From Burkholderiales bacterium (GTDB taxonomy: Bacteria; Pseudomonadota; Gammaproteobacteria; Burkholderiales; Burkholderiaceae_A): a DNA stretch of 9,660 nucleotides. Positions within the stretch are counted from its first letter, which is position 1. Each line of letters opens with the position of its first letter. The notes beneath the pieces were generated by a model that had not been told where the DNA came from, did not search any database, and worked only from the letters and a program-made list of their open reading frames with translations. Location: contig JAURCW010000033.1 in NCBI GenBank assembly GCA_030828265.1, forward strand, positions 1 to 9,660, given 5' to 3'. Of this stretch, positions 1 to 5,004 are shown piece after piece. Both the position numbers and the translations under genes were made by a program.

Positions 1-971
1 AAGACCTGCGAGTAGGTTGGCTTCGATACGCCAGCGGATTTGAGCCCCTCAGCCGGATTGAACTTCCCTGGGCCATGGTAGGCAATGGGATCTTCTTCAG
101 CACGTTCATACCCCCTGCCCTTGCGGGTAATGACATGAAGAAACTGAGGGCCTTTCAACTCGCGAAGATTCTCAAGCGCCGGAATAAGTGCATCAAGGTC
201 GTGACCATCGATGGGCCCGAAATAGTTAAAACCAAACTCCTCAAAAAGCGTGCTTGGAGAAATAAGACTCTTTGCGCCGCCCTCAAGTCGTCGTGCGATC
301 TCAAGAACGGGAGGCACTACGCCTAAGACCTGCTTACCAAGTTCACGGGCGGCGGAATAAAAGCGCCCGGTGAGGAGCCGCGCGAGATAGTTGCTCATTG
401 CACCAACCGGTGGCGAGATGGACATCTCGTTGTCATTCAAGATAACTAAGAGGTCGATCTCTTTATGAATGCCCGCGTTGTTCATGGCCTCATAGGCCAT
501 ACCGGCACTCATTGCACCATCACCAATCACGGCAATATGGCGACGTCGATTCGGGCCCTGGTGCTCACCCTTTTGCTTGGATCCGAGCGCCATGCCAAGG
601 GCGGCAGAAATGGAGGTGGAGGAGTGTGCCGTTCCGAAGGCGTCGTACTCGCTTTCGCAACGTCGAGGAAAACCAGAAATTCCATCGAGCTGACGAAGAC
701 CCGCCATTGCCTCTCGGCGGCCCGTGAGTATCTTATGGGGATAGCTCTGATGGCCCACATCCCAGACCAGCCTATCGTAGGGTGTCTGGTAGACGTGATG
801 AATCGCAATACTTAACTCGACCGTACCGAGGTTTGAGGACAAATGCCCACCCGTGCTTGCAACCGAGTGCAGCAGAAACTCTCGAAGTTCATCGGCCAGT
901 GTTTTGAGCTGGCGACGATTAAGGTCTCGAAGATCAAGCGGACTCTGAACGGTCTCTAATAATGTGGTCAT
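1..971 (-). CDS. dxs: 1-deoxy-D-xylulose-5-phosphate synthase, N-terminal half (partial)
   Basis: Thiamine diphosphate enzyme that condenses pyruvate with glyceraldehyde 3-phosphate to give DXP, the first step of the MEP isoprenoid pathway; cytoplasmic. The reverse strand from 971 reads 323 uninterrupted codons to the window edge, about half of the usual ~620 residues. Family signatures are clear: [13 protein letters not shown] (residues 73-85), AHSSTSIS (115-122), the diphosphate/Mg motif GDGA (150-153) with partner Asn181 in LNDNEMSIS, and FGPIDGHD (251-258). At 112-118 the usual SVGHSST reads GTAHSST, with the histidine kept. The ATG at 971 has a strong ribosome site (GGGGGAG, positions 982-976, 4 nt away). 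The gene lies 29 bp downstream of ispA and is probably co-transcribed with it. The C-terminal transketolase domains lie outside the window. Confidence 0.97.
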   Translation of the reverse strand, partial: MTTLLETVQSPLDLRDLNRRQLKTLADELREFLLHSVASTGGHLSSNLGTVELSIAIHHVYQTPYDRLVWDVGHQSYPHKILTGRREAMAGLRQLDGISGFPRRCESEYDAFGTAHSSTSISAALGMALGSKQKGEHQGPNRRRHIAVIGDGAMSAGMAYEAMNNAGIHKEIDLLVILNDNEMSISPPVGAMSNYLARLLTGRFYSAARELGKQVLGVVPPVLEIARRLEGGAKSLISPSTLFEEFGFNYFGPIDGHDLDALIPALENLRELKGPQFLHVITRKGRGYERAEEDPIAYHGPGKFNPAEGLKSAGVSKPTYSQV

Positions 972-975
972 AACT

Positions 976-982
976 CTCCCCC
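976..982 (-). promoter_or_regulatory. Ribosome binding site of dxs
   Basis: The reverse strand reads GGGGGAG four bases before the ATG at 971. It fixes the dxs start and lies inside the 29-bp ispA-dxs gap, so dxs can be translated independently of ispA. Confidence 0.7.
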
Positions 983-1000
983 TGCAGCCTCAACAATGAA

Positions 1001-1942
1001 CTAGTGTTGCCGGTGCGTCAATGCATGAGCCAAATCGCGCAAGGCGTCGGCTTTTTCATCAAGAGCCTGAATATGGGCAAATGCTGAGAGGTGCAGGCGA
1101 TTGGCCAACGCTTGGGTCTGGTCAATGCCCAGCAGTTTTACAAATGTGGGTTTTTCCGCCTGCGCGTCTTTACCGGCTGTTTTACCAAGCACCTGGGTTG
1201 AGGCACTCACGTCAAGCAGATCATCAAGTACCTGAAAGGCGAGGCCCAGATCCATCGCGAAGGACCGGATCGATGCATACCGCGGCGACTCTGCGGCTTG
1301 GAAACCAAGACCAAGTAATGCCCCCGACTCAGCAGCTGCAAGAATAAGCGCTCCTGTTTTGAGGCTGTGCATCTCTTCGAGTTCAGGCTGCTGCATGGCC
1401 TGGGCCACGCGATGAATATCGATGGCCTGACCACCGGCCATTCCGCGCGCACCGGTTGCCAAACTTAAAACCCTCAGAATTTGCACTTTGGTCGAATCAT
1501 CAAGACCCCTGGCATCGGTCACGAGCTCAAAGGCTAAGGTTTGCAGAGCATCACCAACCAGTAAGGCCGTTGCTTCGTCGAAGGCAACATGCACCGTCGG
1601 CTTACCGCGGCGCAGGGCGTCGTTGTCCATGCAGGGCATGTCATCGTGAACGAGTGAAAACGCATGAATGCATTCAAGAGCGCAGGCAACATCAAGGCAG
1701 CCCTCGGAAAGGGGCTGATGCCCGACCGCCTGAGCGGACGCCATCACCAAAAGGCCTCGAGCCCTCTTCCCGCCCCCAAGTACGCCATGGGCCATGGCCT
1801 GCCAAAGCCGATCCAAACTCTCCTGGCAGGGTAGGGTCTTCGCAAGGCCCGTAGGATGGAGATGATGAGAGAGACGCGTCTCGATGGCCTTACGCCAAGA
1901 GGCCAAGTCGGTCTTGCCCAGAGAGCTTTCAAGCTTAGTCAA
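1001..1942 (-). CDS. ispA: Farnesyl diphosphate synthase (polyprenyl synthetase family)
   Basis: Soluble all-alpha prenyltransferase that condenses IPP with DMAPP and then GPP to farnesyl diphosphate, feeding undecaprenyl-phosphate, quinone and (if present) hopanoid synthesis. The 313 residues are slightly longer than E. coli IspA (~299). Visible motifs are GGKRAR (57-62), first aspartate-rich motif DDMPCMD (100-106, the DDxxxxD form of bacterial FPP synthases), RRGKPTVH (111-118), the GQ motif in GMAGGQAIDI (167-176), KTG (195-197), and second aspartate-rich motif DDLLD (240-244). All catalytic aspartates are present. The likely start is TTG at 1942: no ATG or GTG lies between it and the xseB stop, and a G-rich GGGTGG lies roughly ten bases upstream. 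It sits 20 bp after xseB and 29 bp before dxs, as the second gene of the operon. GGPP synthase is an alternative, but operon context and motif type favour FPP. Confidence 0.95.
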   Translation of the reverse strand: MTKLESSLGKTDLASWRKAIETRLSHHLHPTGLAKTLPCQESLDRLWQAMAHGVLGGGKRARGLLVMASAQAVGHQPLSEGCLDVACALECIHAFSLVHDDMPCMDNDALRRGKPTVHVAFDEATALLVGDALQTLAFELVTDARGLDDSTKVQILRVLSLATGARGMAGGQAIDIHRVAQAMQQPELEEMHSLKTGALILAAAESGALLGLGFQAAESPRYASIRSFAMDLGLAFQVLDDLLDVSASTQVLGKTAGKDAQAEKPTFVKLLGIDQTQALANRLHLSAFAHIQALDEKADALRDLAHALTHRQH

Positions 1943-1962
1943 GGAAGCGGCCCACCCAATCG

Positions 1963-2271
1963 TTAAGAAGACACTGGCCCATCGTCTGGAAGAAAGGTCT
2001 GACGAGGAACCGACCGACGACCTTGCTCATCTATAAGCTCGATCTGGGTCTGAACAGCTTCGAGCAACGCCTTGGCATGGGCAAGTAGCAGGCCTCCTCG
2101 CTGATAAGCCGCAAGAGAATCGGCAAGCGAGAGCTCATTGGAATCAAGAGAAGCGGAAATCTGCTCGAGTTCCGCCATGGCCTGCTCAAAACTCATGTTT
2201 TGAATGGACTCAAGGGCTTCTTGGCCCTGATTTTCGAGCCCAACGGCCTTGGAATGGTCTTTTTTTGCCAT
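1963..2271 (-). CDS. xseB: Exodeoxyribonuclease VII small subunit
   Basis: Small subunit of exonuclease VII, which binds several-to-one to XseA and supports degradation of single-stranded DNA into oligonucleotides; cytoplasmic. At 102 residues it is a little longer than the typical ~80. The family core is residues 26-85: the pattern MSFEQAMAELEQI, then SLDSNELSLADSLAAYQRG, then a second helix LLLAHAKALLEAVQTQIEL, giving the expected two-helix hairpin. The first ~25 residues are a polar, lysine-rich extension. The ATG at 2271 has only a weak ribosome site; Met26 is a possible internal start that would give a core-only protein. Codons 2-4 contain an A7 run. It is the first gene of the xseB-ispA-dxs operon, and the ispA start follows its stop after 20 bp. 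Confidence 0.93.
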   Translation of the reverse strand: MAKKDHSKAVGLENQGQEALESIQNMSFEQAMAELEQISASLDSNELSLADSLAAYQRGGLLLAHAKALLEAVQTQIELIDEQGRRSVPRQTFLPDDGPVSS

Positions 2272-2369
2272 AAGGGCTTCATTTTAGACGACTATTCAAG
2301 CGAGCCTTCGCCGCCTCGACTAGTAATAAGGCTAAACTAGAAGGCTTTCTTTTTAAGGGAGGGAGTCTG
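2272..2369. promoter_or_regulatory. Divergent intergenic region between xseB and the oxygenase gene
   Basis: These 98 bp separate the divergent starts of xseB (minus) and the Rieske oxygenase (plus), so both promoters, or their 5' portions, should lie here. The stretch is relatively AT-rich at both ends. There are -10-like hexamers (TAAAAT reading toward xseB, TAAACT reading toward the oxygenase), but neither has a convincing -35 box at 16-18 bp, so I call no specific promoter. No long inverted repeat is visible. Confidence 0.5.
2357..2365 (+). promoter_or_regulatory. Ribosome binding site of the Rieske oxygenase
   Basis: The purine-rich GGGAGGGAG ends 4 bases before the ATG at 2370, with its first GGGAGG core 7 bases away. 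It is one of the strongest ribosome sites in the window and fixes the oxygenase start. Confidence 0.75.
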
Positions 2370-3497
2370 ATGTCGGATGTCGGAACCTTTTCTAGGCTTG
2401 CACCAAGTCCAGCACAACTTCCAGTGCATAGCTATTTTAGCCAGTCCGTGCTCAATCTTGAGCTCGAGCGTTGTTTTAAAGCAGGCCCTGGTTATGTCGG
2501 CCATCGACTGATGGTGGACGAAGCTGGCCGATTCCATACGCTAGCGTTTGAGGACCATGGTCGAGTTCTCGTCCATAACAACGGTGGAATCGAACTCTTG
2601 TCGAATGTATGCAGACATCGGCAGGCCGTCATGCTTGAAGGCCGAGGCCAGGCCGACTCAATCGTCTGCCCGCTTCATCGCTGGACCTACAACTTGCAGG
2701 GTGAGCTCATTGGTGCGCCCCATTTTGACGAGGATCCTTGTCGCCACCTGAAGCGCCAAGCACTCAATGAGTGGAACGGCCTACTTTTTGAGGGGCCCAA
2801 GGCCCTGATTGACGAGCTAAAAGACGTGCCTTTTTTTGACCAGCTTAATTTTGAAGGCTATGTTTTTCATAGCCAACAAGAGCACATCTGCCATTACAAC
2901 TGGAAGAGCTTTGTTGAGGTCTACATGGATGACTACCATGTCGTGCCCTTCCACCCAGGCCTTGGTCAGTTTGTTAATTGCGAGCAACTACGTTGGCATT
3001 TTGGAGAGAACTACAACATACAGGCTGTTGGCTTAAGTAGCCTTGAGAGCGGGCCCACACCTGTTTACAAGCGCTGGCAAAACGAAGTGCTTCGTATGCA
3101 TGACCAGAAGCTGCCTCGGTTCGGTGCCATCTGGATGACCATCTACCCCAACATCATGGTGGAGTGGTATCCCAAGGTATTGGTTGTAAGCAGTCTACAT
3201 CCCGTTGGCCCTCAAGAAACGCGCAATATTGTTGAGTTTTACTACCCCGAGGAAATCGCTTTTTTTGAGCCGAGCTACATTGAGGCTCAGCAGGCCGCCT
3301 ATAACGAGACTGTTATCGAGGACGACGAAATTGCGATCCGTATGGACCGTGGTCGCAAAGCCCTCTTGCAACGAGGTCGTAACGAAATCGGTCCCTACCA
3401 CTCGCCCATGGAGGATGGCATGCTTCACTTCCACGAATACCTCCGCCGCTCGCTCGGCGACGAGATCTTTGATGAATCCGCTTATCACCGCAGCTGA
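2370..3497 (+). CDS. Rieske [2Fe-2S] non-heme iron oxygenase, alpha subunit
   Basis: Probable terminal oxygenase component that uses O2 and electrons from a reductase to hydroxylate or demethylate an unknown substrate; cytoplasmic. The 375 residues show both family domains. The N-terminal Rieske domain has C81-R-H83 and C100-P-L-H103, the canonical CxH-x16-CxxH. The C-terminal catalytic domain has NWKSFVEVYMDDYHVVPFHP (177-196), giving iron ligands His190 and His195 and the bridging acid Asp187 three residues before His190. The third ligand is likely Asp318 or Asp319 in IEDDEIAI (316-323). No beta subunit, ferredoxin or reductase gene is adjacent, which fits the single-subunit choline monooxygenase/carnitine oxygenase-like group better than two-subunit aromatic dioxygenases. 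It begins a plus-strand cluster; its last 26 bp overlap the sulfurtransferase gene. The substrate cannot be read from the sequence. Confidence 0.9.
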   Translation: MSDVGTFSRLAPSPAQLPVHSYFSQSVLNLELERCFKAGPGYVGHRLMVDEAGRFHTLAFEDHGRVLVHNNGGIELLSNVCRHRQAVMLEGRGQADSIVCPLHRWTYNLQGELIGAPHFDEDPCRHLKRQALNEWNGLLFEGPKALIDELKDVPFFDQLNFEGYVFHSQQEHICHYNWKSFVEVYMDDYHVVPFHPGLGQFVNCEQLRWHFGENYNIQAVGLSSLESGPTPVYKRWQNEVLRMHDQKLPRFGAIWMTIYPNIMVEWYPKVLVVSSLHPVGPQETRNIVEFYYPEEIAFFEPSYIEAQQAAYNETVIEDDEIAIRMDRGRKALLQRGRNEIGPYHSPMEDGMLHFHEYLRRSLGDEIFDESAYHRS

Positions 3498-4341
3498 GCT
3501 TGTTGCCCAGGAAGGGCACGTGATTGTTGTTGATGTTCGTCACGACCTGAACGATCCAACCGCAGGACTTCGAGCGTACGCTTCCGGGCATTTACCTCAG
3601 GCTGTTTTTTTGTCCGTCGATGAAGATCTATCGGGCGAGCCCACAGGACTCAATGGGGGGCGCCACCCTCTTCCTCGTCCGGACGATTTTGTTGCCAGGC
3701 TTAATGCCATTGGCGGTACGGACGAAACCCTCTTCATCGCCTATGACGATTCGGGCGGCGCTTTTGCAGCTCGCTTTTGGTGGCTCTGCCGCTGGATAGG
3801 GCATCTTAAAGTTGGCGTTCTTAATGGCGGCCTGAAGGCCTGGACAACTGCAGGCGGATTGCTTCAAGCCGATGAGCCACAAGCAAGTGCCAATCCTGGC
3901 CCGAAAAGAGCGGGAAAGATAGCGCTGCGTCCAAGCCTGACCCCACGATGGAACCTGGAGACCATGGAGGCCTGGGTGGCTTCGGGCTCCTCGCCTGAAA
4001 TTGCCTTGGTTCTTGATGCTCGAAGTCTTGAAAGGTATCGAGGTGACCATGAACCCTTGGACCCTGTCGCCGGGCACATTCCAGGCGCTGTGTGTCGGCC
4101 GTCGTCCAGCAACCTCGATGCTGACGGCTGCTTTAAGGCCCCCAGCCAGTTGCGTGACGAGTTTGAGCAGCTGCTTCAGGGACGAGATCCGACCGAGGTT
4201 ATTCACAGCTGCGGCTCCGGAATCACGGCCTGCCACAACCTGCTTGCCATGGAGGCAGCTGGCCTTACCGGAAGCTCGCTCTACCCTGGGTCATGGAGCG
4301 AATGGTGTGCAGCATCGCACCGGCCCGTCGCAGTAGGCTAG
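3472..4341 (+). CDS. Two-domain rhodanese-family sulfurtransferase (3-mercaptopyruvate/thiosulfate type)
   Basis: Transfers sulfane sulfur from 3-mercaptopyruvate or thiosulfate to a thiophilic acceptor through a cysteine persulfide. The 289 residues form tandem rhodanese domains: an inactive N-terminal one (about 1-130, with VDVRHDLNDP and LNGG at 117-120) and a catalytic C-terminal one (about 155-289, with VLDARSLERYRG, AGHIPGA and the closing YPGSWSEW at 271-278). The active-site loop CGSGITA starts at Cys247; CG(S/T)GxTA is the form seen in mercaptopyruvate sulfurtransferases such as E. coli SseA. The reading frame is open further upstream, but homology starts at the ATG at 3472 (MNPLITAAEL). 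That start lies inside the oxygenase gene (26-bp overlap), suggesting translational coupling. No signal peptide is visible, so it is probably cytoplasmic. Confidence 0.9.
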   Translation: MNPLITAAELVAQEGHVIVVDVRHDLNDPTAGLRAYASGHLPQAVFLSVDEDLSGEPTGLNGGRHPLPRPDDFVARLNAIGGTDETLFIAYDDSGGAFAARFWWLCRWIGHLKVGVLNGGLKAWTTAGGLLQADEPQASANPGPKRAGKIALRPSLTPRWNLETMEAWVASGSSPEIALVLDARSLERYRGDHEPLDPVAGHIPGAVCRPSSSNLDADGCFKAPSQLRDEFEQLLQGRDPTEVIHSCGSGITACHNLLAMEAAGLTGSSLYPGSWSEWCAASHRPVAVG

Positions 4342-4343
4342 CC

Positions 4344-4745
4344 GTGCTCGAACGTCGTTTTTTTCAGGCGGCCGCCGCCTTCCTTTTTGTTCTGCTTACT
4401 GCGAGCCTTACAGGCTGTGGGCAGGTTATGGATCGTATTCAAGGTAAGCCTGAGGAGAAGCTCAGCTCCAAGGGCACGTCAAGCTCAGCAGGCAGTCCAT
4501 CGCCTTCAGCCCGTCCGCCAATCCAAGAATCGCAAGAGCATTCGCCATCGGCAGAGCAGACCGCAGCTTCCTCATCAACCCCCGCCCAAAGGCCCGCTGC
4601 GACCACCACCGCAGCCCCTATGACGGCGCCAACAGCCACTGAGCTTAAGCCACCCAATAAGCTGTCTGTCGAGGTGCATCCACCTCCCCAAGGCACATCA
4701 AGCACAACGACAATCTATCGATCGTCGGACGCTCGACGTCCATAG
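4344..4745 (+). CDS. Small Ser/Pro/Thr-rich predicted lipoprotein, function unknown
   Basis: I do not recognise the family. From a GTG at 4344 the product has 133 residues: a short charged n-region (LERR), a hydrophobic stretch QAAAAFLFVLLTASLTG, and a lipobox LTGC with Cys25 as the acylated residue, i.e. a type II signal peptide. The mature part (about 109 residues) has no globular look: it is rich in Ser, Pro, Thr and Ala (about 30-110) and ends TIYRSSDARRP. Gly after the lipid cysteine is not an Asp retention signal, so outer-membrane sorting is likely. ATGs at 4293 and 4302 are alternative starts, overlapping the sulfurtransferase and giving a longer n-region. I prefer GTG because it places a normal-length signal peptide 2 bp after the sulfurtransferase stop. 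The 3' end converges on and overlaps the opposing gene by 31 bp. Confidence 0.65.
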   Translation: MLERRFFQAAAAFLFVLLTASLTGCGQVMDRIQGKPEEKLSSKGTSSSAGSPSPSARPPIQESQEHSPSAEQTAASSSTPAQRPAATTTAAPMTAPTATELKPPNKLSVEVHPPPQGTSSTTTIYRSSDARRP

Positions 4746-5002
4746 CCAAACGCAGAGCCGTCCACAATCCGAATCTGAAGTCGCGATTCAATACCAGGAT
4801 CACGCTCAAGCAGAAGGTCTGAGAAGATGGCGCGAAAGACATCTGCGCTAAGGGACTGATAGACCTGCCTGGGAAGGTCGATGGCAATCGTTGCCTGGCC
4901 GTTCATTCTTAAATCGCTGCGCAGTAAGAGTGTAAACGCCAGCAGCTTTGACTCGGGGCTTGCCTCTTCTTCAAACTCAACGCTCTTCCAGCTTGCGTCC
5001 AA
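4715..5002 (-). CDS. 95-residue protein of unknown function, last gene of the SEDS-PBP operon
   Basis: I do not recognise this protein. It is predicted soluble, with no signal peptide and no membrane segment. The N-terminus is acidic (SVEFEEEASPES, 7-18). An apparent strand-helix-strand core follows: LLAFTLLLRS (20-29), the amphipathic helix-like PRQVYQSLSADVFRAIFSDL (44-63), then RLQIRIVDG (74-82). The tail GYGRRASDDR is polar. The start is TTG at 5002, supported by a perfect AGGAGG nine bases upstream within the end of the PBP gene, and the PBP stop is only 2 bp before the TTG. That strong ribosome site and tight spacing argue for a real gene working with the SEDS and PBP proteins, possibly as a cytoplasmic partner; this role is inference. 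The 3' end overlaps the convergent lipoprotein gene by 31 bp. Confidence 0.72.
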   Translation of the reverse strand: MDASWKSVEFEEEASPESKLLAFTLLLRSDLRMNGQATIAIDLPRQVYQSLSADVFRAIFSDLLLERDPGIESRLQIRIVDGSAFGYGRRASDDR

Positions 5003-5004
5003 AA

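Noticed and set aside
465..815. 116-codon plus-strand frame opposite dxs
   Set aside because: The reverse strand is unmistakable Dxs sequence here; the plus-strand product has no recognisable pattern.
2281..2345. -10-like hexamers in the xseB/oxygenase intergenic region as promoters
   Set aside because: No -35-like hexamer stands 16-18 bp upstream of TAAAAT (minus) or TAAACT (plus), so naming either would be guesswork.
3205..3471. Upstream extension of the sulfurtransferase frame inside the oxygenase gene
   Set aside because: The extension is a shifted reading of the oxygenase coding sequence. Rhodanese similarity begins exactly at the ATG at 3472, giving a normal two-domain length of 289 residues.
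4727..4741. Hairpin GGACG-CTCGA-CGTCC as a bidirectional terminator
   Set aside because: The stem is only 5 bp and there is no T-tract on either side; it lies within coding sequence of both convergent genes.
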